Assembly (NCBI GenBank): GCA_029379385.1
Contig: CM055608.1
Span: 29,758,350-29,822,349 of the forward strand
Direction of reading: 5' to 3'
Source: Quillaja saponaria
Lineage: Eukaryota; Streptophyta; Magnoliopsida; Fabales; Quillajaceae
Length of the DNA: 64,000 nt
Positions 11,301-23,678 of this stretch are shown piece after piece (the stretch's first letter is position 1; each line of letters opens with the position of its first letter). The notes under the pieces were generated by a model, which saw only the letters and a program-made list of their open reading frames with translations, ran no database searches and was not told the origin of the DNA. The translations under genes were made by a program, and so were the position numbers.

Positions 11301-14300
11301 ACCCGCAAGTAGAGGAACCTGGAAGTAGTGGCAAAATCAATGCATAAACAAGATCAATGCTACTTTTTCTAGTTCTCATCCCCTCCCTCCCCTGCAACTC
11401 ACCCCTTTACTACCCGAGGAAAGGCGCAGCAATGATCCTCTCAGTTTTCAACCTTCCCCCTTGCATTTGATTAATTAGAAGCTCATTGAAGACCCCCCCC
11501 CCCCCCCCCCCCCCTCTTCTCTCCCCCAGTTGAATCCCCTCTGAAAATCTGTTTCCAGATTCTTTTATGACGAAAAAAAGGGGGAAAACAAGTAGGAATA
11601 AGGAATGTTAAAACACAATTTACCATGCCATGCAAGGAGAAAATCTGCACACAGTCCACCGATGATATTCCAACAAGAAGAACATTCAAAACTGGAGCAT
11701 GGCTGATCAAATGGCTTTCTGTCCCTGAGTAATTTGGAGGTACTGGAGGAGAGAGCAAGCTTGTGCTAAAAAAAATGGAGTGTTCCTGATTGACAATAAA
11801 AATCACCTTAAGTCTTAAATAAATGGGAGAGGGAGGAGTTAAATACAAACAGACTAAAGAATTAATGACATATGTGGTAGTATTCCCTTTCATAATTATC
11901 AAAATAAGACAAATGAAATCAGCCTCCATATTACCTGTATATTCCATCCACGAACTAGAGATGCCCCGCAAAGAATGGTAGCAGCATATATTTTCTCTTC
12001 ATCAGAACCATTTATTGCAATTTCATATATTTTCTCGATCTCTGCCAAGCTTTCATCAAATCCATGAGTTTAATTCAGTTGCCTTACCATGGGCAAATTT
12101 ACTATTAAAAAAAGAGCATCGGATATACATCGCTTCAGGAAAGAAAGAGGTGTGACTGAAGACGAGGTCAAAGGCAGTTATATTAGCGAATACTGTGGTT
12201 AACAGATAGCTACCACTTTCCACACACAGAAAGAATGGTTGTCCATGGGAATAGATTTTTATACTACTTAAAACTTCTATTTGATTTTTTTTATTTTTTA
12301 TTCTTCAAGCTTTAATTTCACCATAAAACTAATAGAATATAGAAACTCAGTGGATCCCAGAAGTATATCTAGGCAGCAAGAAAAAGCTAGTGGTGGCTGA
12401 GTCATTTTAAATCAACCATCCAAAATAATAAGTACGTACTTTTATAGAATCATGGGTGACAGAAGCTCAGTCATGACTGAAAAGGCAACCTTCTAGTGAA
12501 GCAGGGTGTCTGCTTAAGATAAGGTAACAAGTCCTTTATGAGAAGAACCCCAACACCTGAATTTCGTTGCTTAGCCTAGGGCTAGAATTAAAAATGAACA
12601 GTACACTATTCGAATTCTAGTACTCGAATTCAAATAGTTATTTGAATTCAAATACAATTTTGAATATTCGAATTAGAATAAAATTTTAAATATTCGAATT
12701 TTAAGGGTATTTTGGTAAAACAAAAGAGTTAGCTTTTTATTTAAATTTTTTAATTAAAAAATATATTATTTTGAATATTTAATCGAATATTAATTTGAAT
12801 TCAAATAAGAATTATATGTCGAATACTACATTATCAGAATTCAAATTTCAAATAGAATTTAAATTCGAATCCTAATTCGAATTATTCGACTCGTAGGCCA
12901 TCCCTAGCTTAGCCCTTCCCCGTAATTTCGTTTTTTGTTTTTTTTGTTTTTTTGTTTTTAAAATGAAGAAGAGAAGAAGAAGAAGAAGAAGAAGAAATGC
13001 CATTCACCCACCTTCTTTTGGAAGAAGAAATGAGTAAAAATAAGATATGGAGAAGCAGCATACCAAGAAGCCGGAGTTGCAACTAAGACATTAACTAGTG
13101 GTGGAGTTAATGGGGACCCCTTCATCAATGATGACCAACCTGGTACCTGGCTGGTCACAGTACGAGGTACTTGGTTGCTGCGTGCATTGACATAGCCAGG
13201 CCAATAATACACTGATGTATCTAGTAGGTTTCTTGAAATACAAGCCTCGACAATCAAATGGCGCAAGTTACCAGCTGCAAGAAATCATATGCCACTAACC
13301 AAGTTAGCTTTCTGGACATACATCATAAGTAAAAGGGTAAATACATGCACTAATGGCATAACCAGGCACAAGCATTCTACTTGTAACTTCAAACATTGAA
13401 AATTCAATTATAAATGATAAAAAGGAATTACTTACAACAGTTCATAGGCAAGTCATTCATGCTCTCATAGTATCCATTACCAACTGTAAGCCCTGATATG
13501 AACATTATAGCCTTCGCTGCAGCCTGATTGGCTGCCAAAATAACAGACTGAGTTGGAGCCAACAAGACCTCATAATCCCCCAATACCTGTAAGCTGGTAA
13601 TCAAGTCCTTGCGGCGCTTTCCCTGTTTGTCTTTCCTTTGATTTGTAGGGCTGCGCTCAGCTTCTTCTATCAGTTCACCCTCCTCTTCCTCAATAATATT
13701 AGTGACCGTGAGTGTTGTAATGCACAATAACATACATAAGCAGGTATCCACGCGAGGTACAGGACCCTCAATCGCATCCCTCTCCTGAAGGATCAAAACA
13801 AGAAAAAGTAAAGTAAGCAGTTTAAGTTCATAATAGATTCCACCTGCATGTGATTCTACAATTCTACCACACTATCCATCAATAACAATATACAAATCTA
13901 GATTCAAAAGTGCTGACAAATGCTGTTTTAGAGACTATATACTACATGACAATTGCTGCATGATCCTTCACTATCAATAATTAACTGTATCATTTAGCCA
14001 AATACTTAAAAGAGATCCCCAGAATGTAAGAGTAAGTTCATTACACATCTTGCAACAGTGCACGATTAAACTAATTAATACATAAGTGAATGAGATAAAC
14101 ATGTAAACCACATGGAAAGTAAGCAACACGCTTCCTCATAAAAAATATTCAAAATTACTAAATAACACTTCTTTGGAGTATTTTTAAAACAGAGGAAATA
14201 TGTGCGTGTATGTGTGTGTGTGAAAAGAGAGGGAGAAATGACTCAAAGAAAGTTGTAGTTGATAAACCTAGAATCAGTTCCTACCCTTTGAACTAGCCGC

Positions 14301-17300
14301 AAAGCTGCAACCCATAAACCTAAAAAAGTATTGTGCCATGTAGTTTCGTTAACTGCTTGCAAAGCTTTCACTAAACCTGCAAAATGACTTCAGCTAAATG
14401 ATACTTCTCTGAAGATCAGAAATTTCATTCAGGTATATAGAAGACTAAAGCTTTGTGAGATATTGATTTTCACCAGTAAGATATTCAACAGCACTAGCTG
14501 CTGCCACTTGTGATCCATCCAAGGTATCTTCCAGAAAAATATCAATAGGAAGCCAAAGTGCAGACCAGCTAGCACCATGAGATTGACTAGCAGAAGATAG
14601 CTTTGAACCAGAGGTCATGACTGCATAGAACTCCCGCCTTGATACTGTTGTGCATTCACGAGACAAAATCTTGCAAGTATCTGATGTCAACTGCAGAAGG
14701 GTCTCCGGAGTAAAGTGTTTCAAGTTCCTTAGCACTACCGAGTTTTCAGCAAGCAGCTGTAGTTCATTGACAAAATCACCCCAATGTGATACCCTGAAAA
14801 GAGTAAAATTTTTATAATTCTGAAATCTTGTCCGAAATTTAATCATAATTTTGGTTATACTTTTAATCTCATGAGCATAATAGAGTATTTAGAAGCATTG
14901 GCCAAATCAAAGTCAAGCTCGTACATGTTTTGATTTGCCAAATATAGAATCCTTGAAGTTACTTTGTTTTGGAGAAATTCTCCAATGATCTCAATAGCCA
15001 TTGCAGTATTTGTCTTCAGAAAAATTTCATCGTGCCCGGTTTTCTTGCCACTAAAGCAATCGTCACCATCAATTTCCATATCTTGTGGCCTGGTTGGCCA
15101 TCTAGGCTTTTTCTCAGGGGTATGTTCCAGTAATCCTTCATCATCTAATGATGCTTCCAGTAACTGCCATACAATTGAAAAGATAAATTCAACAAGAATA
15201 AGCCCAGTTTCACACACCTCGAGGCCATACACTTGGGAAAGATGAAGAGCATCATCAATTGATGTCATGACCCTGTAATTCATTAATTGAATGTCAATAC
15301 TAATGGTAAAATATATAAAAGAAAGGTCACTTATGAAAACAAGTATGAAAGAAAGCAGTTAATAGCAAGGCATCTTATTAGGTAGGTTTATGCAATCTTT
15401 TAGCCAACAAGAATTCCTATAAAATCAGTGTCTTCTGACACGGACAGACACAGCCAAAACGGGGACAAGGGACTAGTAGATGAATAATGTAATAATCTAC
15501 AAGACTATCAACAATAATAAATATAAAAAAATATAGCTTTTCTGTCCCATTAGATGCCTCAAAAGAATACTCTGGCTCTCAAGAACTTCCAATTCAATTT
15601 AAAGTGATTCTCCATAAACAAGGTTTTCTTTAACCCACAAGGTATTGTACCAACATCTGCAACAACATTTAAGTCAAAGAATCATAACTAACTGTTTCCA
15701 AATGTAAGTTATATAGCATTACCAATAACCATTTGAAATTTTATCAATGTATCAGTCTTCATGAGGGACGGAGCCACTGTGTGACCATGGTCAATGAGCT
15801 TGCAGTGGACCAAAAAAGGAAGTAGCTTATGTCTTCAAGTTGATGAAATCAGGTTTACTTAACAAGGTTTTCCAGCATCATAAACAGTAGGCTGCATAAT
15901 CTACATTCCAAGCAATTTATATTGGCACCATTCATTGGACTAATAACTCAACTCAACTTAACTACGCATTAAATCTCAAAATAGTTGGGGTCAGCTACAA
16001 GAATCCTTTTCCTCTATTCGCTGTGAGCAAACTTCTACCCCATCTAACCCATTACACCTACATCAAGTCACATTTTCTAACTACGGCATCTACTGGCCTA
16101 CGTTGGATATATCCACACAACAGTAAACAGTTCTCTCCCATTTCATTTGTGCAACCTCAAACTTCGTACGTATCTCCTCATTTTATATTCTATCTTTTTC
16201 TTATATGTCCAGTCATCCATCTCTACTCATTGGTACTAATAGGATGCAGAAATTTGTTTAATCCAACATATTGGGAATTGCTTTGGCTTCTAAACATTCG
16301 CAAATAATAAGGAATCCAAAATAGACTAGTCAAGTCAAGAAAAGAAGATTAGCAACTAAGAGGTAATAGAAAGTTCTTTTGCAGTTATGATCAATAAAGT
16401 GCAAAGGCTAATTTCCATGATAATGCTTTAGATCAAAGCCTTCGTCTAAACAGTATTTAAATGAACTTTATGTTCTTTCCAAAAGCCAAACCTCTTCCAT
16501 AATAAATATTGTTGTGTTTTGTCTTGTGTATTCAATGAGGTCAAAGTTTAGTTGTGCGATCCGTTGGATAATTACGATCCAAGAGGGACCTGAAAAATAA
16601 ATTTTAATTCACGAAATGGAGGAATGGGCTAAGGATTCAGTATGTTTTTTTTTTTTTTTAGCAAAGACACTTATATTTTCTCCGAGAACAGAATAGTGAA
16701 TTGCAATCTCTTCATTGAGAATGTAAGCTAGATTGAGTCGAACCTCGATACAACTTGTGTGCTTTTGCTTGTTTTCATTTTTTAGTTATAGATTTCATCC
16801 TATTCTCGCTTTGGTTTTCACAAATCTAGTAGCCAGTAATGTTAGTTAGCAACTTTAGAAATTTCATGAAGTAAAATAAGAAGAGCCAATTAGTAAGGCC
16901 TAATCGTCTGGTTGAAGACAGAAGAGAGTATGAAAAAGTACACATAAGTCCTAATCATTCCTCCAGAATTACCAATAAGTCCTATTATAGTTTCACAAAA
17001 CCAGTACTTTACAAGGTTTCTTTCCACATACATATTTACTTTACATCAATGCAAATTGTACCATTTTTACCCACGTACCTAAACTTTTTAAGATTTATAA
17101 TTATATACCGATGTAAATTATATACTAACTTTTTAGGAAATTATTCAATGCAATTATAAAAAATCTAAATTCATGATATAGTAATTGAAGAACAAATAAA
17201 AGATGCTAACAATAATATTGACGTGTTCCCATTCTTACTTTCATATTTTTAGCTACAATATTAAAACCTTTGAAAGAGACAATTAGGCTGATTTGTATTG

Positions 17301-19704
17301 TTCCTTTACCTGTTATAGGATAGAAAATGATTTTACGAAAAAAAAATGTTGAACGTAGTTAATAATATGAGAGAACTAAGAAAAGGTGTTTTTATTTGAA
17401 TTTATTAGTTCTTTACCTATTTCATTTTGCTTTTATTTTTGTGTTTAAAGTATCAATTCGTACAGTTTTGGTTTTCAAGCATCATATAATAGAAAAACTA
17501 AGGGAAAAAAAAAAAAAAAAGAGAGAGAAAGGAATCAAGCTTCACTTTTATATCTACCAAATCAAATTTATATATATATATAAAATATACTTTTTTTCAA
17601 ATTAATTAGAAAAACCATAGTAAAATCAAGAAATAAGTAACATAAATGGAGCTATTATGAAACATGAATGAAATCTATAGGTAATGTAGGGAAAGTATAT
17701 ACGTCAGATTCATTTCGAAACAAATATTTAAACTTAGTAGTTATTGATCTTGTGAAAATAAAATCGGCTAGTACTTAGGACATGAGAGAATGACTTATTA
17801 GAACTTTTCTCAAAAGAATATAGCCAAAAGAAGTATGAACAATTTTCGAATCACAAAATTAAGAAAGTTATATGATTAAACAGATTTCTCTTGCATGGCT
17901 CTTGTTTTTCAACTCTTCAACATAACTATAGTGTAGAAGCCTAAATTCTCAATCCATTAAGTGCTTCCTCTTCTCAATGTATACAGCTCTAAAGTTATCA
18001 GCATTCAACATAAACCGAACAAAAAACCTAGATTGTTCCATTCTGGACAAACCATACGGGGATAGATCTATTTGTTTTGCTCCATAAGAGTGGTAACAAC
18101 TGCAACATCGAAGATTATATTAGCCAGATGAAAATCGAGTTCAAATTTGCAGGATGTCTTTGCTTCTTATGTCCCTCAGTAGCCAACCAAAAACTCTAAC
18201 CCTCGGCTGAATATTAATGTTGAACTAAAACGTTCAGTCCACTCAAGAGCCACTAAAAGAAAACTTTGATATATATATATATTTTCTAAAGATTATACTC
18301 AACTCAACTGATTTAAGCCTCAAATTCCAAACTAGTTGGGTTCGGCTACATGAATCATTTTCCTCCATTCTTCTCCCCGTGTAATTCTGAGTCTCCCTCT
18401 ACCTTGTCGAACTCCTTCCATCTGCACCAAGTAACATCTCCTAACTACGGCATCCCCATGTAATTCAAGGCATCATTTTTTTTAAAGGTTACTTACTAAA
18501 AAAGAAATAACGACAAATTAGGAGTACTGACAGAAAATAGCTAGATGATTCACTTAGAAGATCTTTATCTAAGGCCTCTACTTAAGAATTCTAAATAAGT
18601 CCATTTTAAGTCACTTCATAAAGTTCTACGCTATAATATTACAAAGATTAACAAAGTTATACACACAATTTAGGTATTGTTTACATCTAGTACAAACAAC
18701 AAGTAAGCCCATGACAAACAAGAAAATATGCCTTCATTATGCTAGAAATAGGAAGAATAATGATGATAATAATATATAAAGACTTCCCCTAAGAACTACT
18801 TCTATTTTGATATTAGCCGTTAAAACAAACAAAATAGTTTTGCAGAAAATTAGATAATGATGAACCTCACTTTTGATAATTTGGACCACGAACATGAGAT
18901 GCAAGTGTAAATGTGTGCCGCTTGAGGAGTTCCATGTAAAGCCTGTAAGCAGCAGGGTGACGCAGTCTATTTGGAATCACTCTGTAGTAAATAACAAGCG
19001 GGCAAGTGGCTAATATCATTAAAAGTAAAAACTCAAATAGCCTGAGATGCCATTAAGACTATATCTCTAGCTGAACTTATCAATTTGGCAAAGTATATAA
19101 TATAGCTGAATATGCATACTTAATTAAAAACTCAAATGTGTTTTATTGCTTCTTTTTTCTGTGGATACAAAAACATTTATGCCATTGCAAACAATTTAGC
19201 AATGTAAATAACATAGATATGTACGCTTAATTGAAAACCCAAATGTGTTTTATTGCTTCTTTTTCTGTGGGTACAAAAAACACTTATGCCTTCGCAGACA
19301 AATAATTGGAAAAGTAAAAAGCAAAAAATAATTAATTCCTAAACACACACACACACACAAACAAAGAAAATAAAAACATCCTAACGAATGATAATACAAG
19401 TGAGATATTTGAGCAAGGACCTGGTAGAGAGAATGGCGAGAACAAGCAAAGGAGGGACTATATTGGCCGTCAACGCCTTCTCAAGAAACTTCCACGTGAT
19501 GGGTACGTGATTGTCCCAACAGATGTGAGAAACCAATAGATGGGCGAGCTCGATGGAAGGCAAAGAGACGCCGGCAGAGGTGAGAATGGAATTGAGCTGA
19601 GTCACCCAAAGAAGAGGGTCACTGTACTTGTTCTGAGCTGACTTGGTTAGCTCCAGGATTGTGTCCCAGAGACTCGGCTGACTCGCATGTACGGCCACCG
19701 CCAT
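8395..19704 (-). CDS. MED33B: Mediator subunit 33 (REF4/RFR1 family)
   Basis: MED33 is a large plant-specific subunit of the nuclear Mediator complex; its REF4/RFR1 members repress phenylpropanoid gene expression. Twelve coding exons fit GT-AG splicing: 19421-19704, 18871-18981, 14925-15272, 14474-14793, 14285-14376, 13436-13784, 13064-13274, 11935-12049, 11624-11785, 10658-11318, 9937-10143 and 8395-9521. They total 3987 bases, or 1328 residues, close to the 1275-1310 remembered for Arabidopsis. Landmarks are HICWDNHVPITWKFLEKA (exon 1), HPAAYRLYMELLKRH (exon 2), NTFLGLWVAALRLVQR (exon 5), NLRHLIVEACISRNLLD (exon 7), VGISSVDCVQIFSLHG (exon 9) and ADFLPASLATMVSYFSAEV (exon 11). No membrane segment is implied by its hydrophobic helices, which suit a HEAT-like scaffold. 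The chosen ATG (19702-19704) starts MAVAVHASQPSLWD, the usual family start; in-frame Met codons lie further upstream. Paralogue B rather than A rests on the PAC and exonuclease neighbours, so the symbol is less certain than the family. Confidence 0.9.
11493..11514. repeat. Poly-C tract of 22 bases
   Basis: An uninterrupted run of C lies in the MED33 intron between the coding exons ending at 11318 and starting at 11624, next to a CT-rich stretch. On the transcribed sense it is a G run, able in principle to form G-quadruplex. Its exact length is unreliable in most sequencing chemistries. Confidence 0.85.
12577..12906. mobile_element. hAT-type MITE in a MED33 intron
   Basis: A 330-base element is bounded by a perfect 8-base target duplication, GCTTAGCC, at 12569-12576 and 12907-12914. 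Its ends are inverted: TAGGGCTAG on the left and CCATCCCTA on the right (TAGGGATGG inverted). The interior is packed with GAATTCGAAT-like words that make it nearly palindromic and able to fold into a long imperfect hairpin. It has no coding capacity. The 8-base duplication and TAGGG-type ends are the hallmark of non-autonomous hAT elements. It sits in the intron 12050-13063 and leaves the splice sites intact. Confidence 0.85.
15933..16240 (-). mobile_element. Non-LTR (RTE-like LINE) fragment
   Basis: The stretch ACTCAACTCAACTTAACTAC..AGTTGGGGTCAGCTACAAG..AATCCTTTTCCTC is a recurrent plant repeat that I associate with the 3' end of RTE-clade LINEs in antisense orientation. A related piece lies in the same MED33 intron at 18296-18475. 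There is no intact reverse-transcriptase frame here. Recognition is from memory of the word pattern, so class is tentative. Confidence 0.45.
18296..18475 (-). mobile_element. Second RTE-like LINE fragment
   Basis: This repeats the ACTCAACTCAACT..AAACTAGTTGGGTTCGGCTACATGAATC pattern and continues with a CTAACTACGGCATC motif that is also present in the piece at 15933-16240. The two share order of motifs but differ by many substitutions, so they are separate old insertions or an old duplicate. Both lie in the 3.6 kb second intron of the MED33 gene. Confidence 0.45.
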
Positions 19705-19983
19705 GGGTCTGAGAGAGTAGAAGAGCTTTAGGTTATTGGGGGCAAAACGTACAGACAGGAAAGAAATAGTTTGACTCGTCAAGATACTGAAGTCTGAAGA
19801 AGAAGAATATGAGAAATGTGAATTTGTCCGAGTATGCAAGTTCCAGAACTGTTTGCGTTTGGACTTTCAAACTGGAAGAAGCCAATCAGTTTCCCAGGCG
19901 CGTCATTGACCTTTCTGTAATTTTCCCTCCTCTCTCTTTCTTAGGACCCAGCAATCACAAAGTCTAATAAAATTATCTATATT

Positions 19984-20740
19984 CAATGTTTTAAAAACCG
20001 ACAACAAAAAAATTTATCTTATCTTGGATCATTTGTTTAATTGTTATTGAATTAATAATCAGATAGAAAGATGTTATAAATATATTTGATTTTTTATTTT
20101 CAATATTATATATATGACATAATTTATATTAATTATAAATACTAAATATATAATATAAAAAATAAAATAATAATTTAATATTTATTAAATAATAAGAAAA
20201 TAAAATTACAAATACTTAAATATAATTATTAATAGTTAACACTATTATGCATTATAACATTCAAGTTTTAACATATAAGTCAAAATGATAAAAGTAATAT
20301 CAATATAAAAAATAATTATTTCACTAATTTTTAATATATAAATTACTAAATACACAAGAAAATAAAAAATAATAATTCAATATTTATTAAATAAAAAAAA
20401 ATTACATTACAAATAGTCAAATATAGTTATTAATAGTTAATACGATAAATAATTAATTTATTGTGAATCACAATATTCAAGTTTCAACTTATGAAAAATA
20501 ATAAAAACAATATCAATATAATAAATAATTATTTCACTAATCTTTAATACAAATAATGATTTTTATGAGTTAAAAAAAAAATTCGGGTCAATCAACTTAG
20601 TACCCATTTTTATCGATTTTTACTGTTTTTACCCTTTTTGACCAATCCAACTACTAAAATAGTTATATGATTTAACCCTGATCCAATTCACTAGAAACGA
20701 CGGTCCAACCGACTGGATCGATCCAATTTTCAAAACATTG
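19984..20740. mobile_element. hAT-like element in unit 1
   Basis: The ends are inverted: CAATGTTTTAAAAACCG on the left and TTTTCAAAACATTG on the right, a Tag1-like hAT terminus. Flanking 8-mers TCTATATT and TTTATATC agree at six of eight positions, consistent with a decayed target duplication. The 757-base interior is AT-rich with a sub-terminal ACGGTCCAACCGACTGGAT block and no reading frame. Confidence 0.6.
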
Positions 20741-21197
20741 TTTATATCTATATTATACTTACTATACAACTATATTTTACTAAAACTCTAAACAACGCTT
20801 CTAACTTTTAATTAATTCTTTATATCTACACTATACAACAATAAATTATTATGCATGAAATTAATTATTTTTAATTTAATTATCTTTAAATTAATTATAA
20901 ATAAATTATATACGAATAATATATATAGCATATTTTAAATAAACTATAATACAAATTATATATAAAAATAATAACTATCATACCTTGAAAATTATAAATA
21001 AATTATATATGAATAACATATAAATAGCATATTTTAAATCAACTATAAGTATAAAAAAAAGAACAAAAGTGAGCTATCAAACCTTGAAAATATTGAGAAT
21101 TTTCTTTAAATTGGTGAGAGATAAGAGAATTTGAGAAAATTAACGAATTTGATGAGAATGATGAAAAATTGATAGCTTTTATAGAGTTTGAAATAAT

Positions 21198-21220
21198 GAA
21201 AGGTTGTTTGACAACCTTTC
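21198..21220. other. Perfect 10-bp hairpin at the unit junction
   Basis: GAAAGGTTGT, a TTG loop and ACAACCTTTC form a perfect stem at the end of repeat unit 1. The equivalent place in unit 2 (after about 22538) lacks it and instead has an A run. It may mark the recombination junction; no function is evident. Confidence 0.5.
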
Positions 21221-21233
21221 AATAATTATCTAT

Positions 21234-22538
21234 CTTCTCTCTTTCTTAGGACCCAACAATCACAAAGTCTAAAAAAATTATTTATATTCAATATTTTAAA
21301 AATCAGTGATCGACTCAAAAAATTTATCTAGTCTCAAATCATTTGTTCAATCTTGATCATACCAAAATGATGTCATAAATATATTTAATTTTATATTTTA
21401 AATATAATATATTTTTTATTAATTACAAATACTAAATACACAAGAAAATAAAAAAATAATAATTCAATATTCATTGAATAATAAGAAAATCACATTACAA
21501 ATGATCAAATATAATTATTAATAGTTAATACGACAAATAATTGATTTATTGTGTATCACAATATTAAAGTTTCAATTTATGAATCAAAATAATAAAAACA
21601 ATATCAATATAAAAAAATAATTGTTTCACTAATATTTAATATATAAATACTAAATACACAAGAAAACAAAAAATAATAATTCAATATTTATTAAATAATA
21701 AGAAAATCACATGACAAATAGTCAAATATAGTTATTAATAGTTAATTCGACAAATAATTAATCTATTGTGCATCACAACAATCAAGTTTAAACTTATAAA
21801 AAATAATAAAAATAATATAAATATAAAAAATAATTCTTTCACTAATCTTTAATATAAAATATAAATATTCCACTAATATTTAATACAAACAATAATTTTT
21901 ATAAGTAAAAAAAAAAGGTTCAAGTCAATTAACATGGCACCAGTTCTACCAATTTTAAAGATTTTTTATATTTTTGATCGATTCAACTACTAAAACGGTT
22001 CTTTGATTTAACCTGGTCTAATTTGTCACTCAAACGACGATCCAATCGACTGGATCAATCCTGTTTTCAAAACATTGTGTGTAAATATATGCTATACTTA
22101 CTGTACAATTATATTTTACTAAAACTCTAGATAACGCTTCTAAGTTTTAATTAATTATTTATATCTATACTATACAACAATAAATTATTATGCATGAAAT
22201 TAATTATCCTTAATTTAATTATCTTTAAATTAATTAGAAATAAATTATATAGGAATAATGTAAATAGGATATTTTAAATAAATATAATAAAAATTATAAA
22301 AAGAAAATAACTATCATACCTTGAAAATTATAAATAAATTATATATGAATAACATATAAATAGCATATTTTAAATAAACTATAATTACAAAAAAAGAAAA
22401 GAAAAAAAAGTGAGCTATTATACCTTTAAAATATTGAGAATTTTCTTCAAAAATGGTGAGATAAAAGAAATTGAGGAAATGAATGAATTTGATGAGAATA
22501 ATGCAAAATTGATAGCCTTTATAGAGTTTGAAGTAATG
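21234..22538. repeat. Tandem repeat unit 2
   Basis: This is the second direct copy of the unit at 19933-21233, in the same orientation and order, with scattered substitutions and small indels. The end is marked by GATAGCCTTTATAGAGTTTG followed by an A run where the similarity stops. The level of divergence by eye suggests an old duplication. Confidence 0.75.
21289..22077. mobile_element. hAT-like element in unit 2
   Basis: This is the duplicated copy of the element at 19984-20740, with ends CAATATTTTAAAAATC and TTTTCAAAACATTG. The left flank TTTATATT differs by one base from the right flank TTTATATC of the unit 1 copy, which supports an original 8-base target duplication and an insertion before the tandem duplication. 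Confidence 0.6.
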
Positions 22539-23678
22539 CCAAAAAAAAAAAAAAGAACTCAGTCTAATTGTTGGAGTGTGGGACACGAAGGGGATAAAAG
22601 GGGAGTTGAAGGGCAAAAAGGAAGAAAAAAAAGGGTGAGTGTGCATGTTGGGCCACAAGGACGAGAAGCGTCCATTGAGCCTCTTCTTGGACGCGTGTCC
22701 TAAGGCGCGAGATGCAGGTCGTGGCATGGCCAGGCTTGACTGTTAAGTAATGTTGATACCCAAGAAGTGTCATCTATTTCTAACTCTGAGCAAAATAAAA
22801 ATACAAAATTCATTTAATTTATATGAATTTTACAATTCATTTTATTTTTGATGAATTTTACAATTCAGTTCATTTTATGAATTCTCCTATTTGAAATAGA
22901 AATTACACTAAAAGAATTTAGTACAATTCTCTTATTTAAAATAAATAAATAATTGATTTTAGGTTAAGTATTTTTCCCATACTATCACTAATTTTTTTTT
23001 AAAATAAAATTAGGATTAGACTAAAAATATAAAAACAAATAGACAAGAAAAAATTTAATTAATTAGATGAATATGTGAGATGAAATAGTGATGCTTTTCA
23101 TCAATTTATTTAAGTAAAAAACATGTATAATATTAAAAACAAAGACCAAATAGTAGTCATTCCATTTTAATTGTTCCAAAGGGAATTTCGTGCACAAAAA
23201 TTTTGGTGCTTACCGATTCATCGCCTTAGTCTATTCACCTGGATGTTACTTACTGATTATCAAATTCATTTCACCAGGGCATCTTTCAAAGCAGTTACAT
23301 GGTGACATCAGATTTGATAGTTACTCAAATGATAGGAGCCACAAGTTATTTAAAAAAAAAAAAAACTGAGTAAGAGCAAACAAAGAAAGGTCTAACTACT
23401 ATATCTGAAAAATATTAATCATTCTTTGCCTAGCATATGAAATATTTACGAAATTCTGACTGGATACATAACTCTGCTATGAGTATGCAAAACTTCAACG
23501 TACATCCTATCTGATGTCTCCTTAACCCTCAGTTTCACCTTCAATTGTACTTCATATTCTTGTCAAGTAGAGAGGTAAGTCATTCTGTGCAAATTCCCTA
23601 TCCACGACCAATAAAGGGTGAAGGAAGATGTGCTTTAAAGGTAATCTCATGGATAGATCAATTACTTAGATTGTGCAT
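22539..23678. other. Intergenic region 3' of the exonuclease gene
   Basis: A GC-richer patch at about 22560-22740 contains GGACACGAAGGGG, GAGAAGCGTCC and GGACGCGTGTCC and ends abruptly in AT-rich DNA. It may be a transposon scrap, but I recognise no family. The rest is AT-rich and includes the likely 3' UTR of the exonuclease gene near 23400-23678. I see no other gene. Confidence 0.4.

Larger units (their letters stand above)
19933..21233. repeat. Tandem repeat unit 1 upstream of MED33
   Basis: This is the first of two adjacent direct copies of about 1.3 kb. Both begin TCTCTCTTTCTTAGGACCCA then CAATCACAAAGTCTAA, and both run through the same hAT-like element, the ACGCTTCTAA block, TATGCATGAAATTAATTA, an ACCTTGAAAATTATAAATAA block and a purine-rich tail ending near TTTGAAATAATG. 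The unit starts about 230 bases from the MED33 start codon, so it may contain promoter or 5' UTR sequence. It is very AT-rich and non-coding. Confidence 0.75.

Noticed and set aside
13436..13784. Acidic and Lys-rich insert (EEEEGELIEEAERSPTNQRK) as a separate gene or fusion in MED33
   Set aside because: It lies within one exon with intact flanking conserved motifs, so it is a variable linker of the family.
22314..22773. Overlapping Phe-rich minus-strand frames near the end of tandem unit 2
   Set aside because: Low-complexity translation of AT-rich repeat DNA; the equivalent part of unit 1 is not open.
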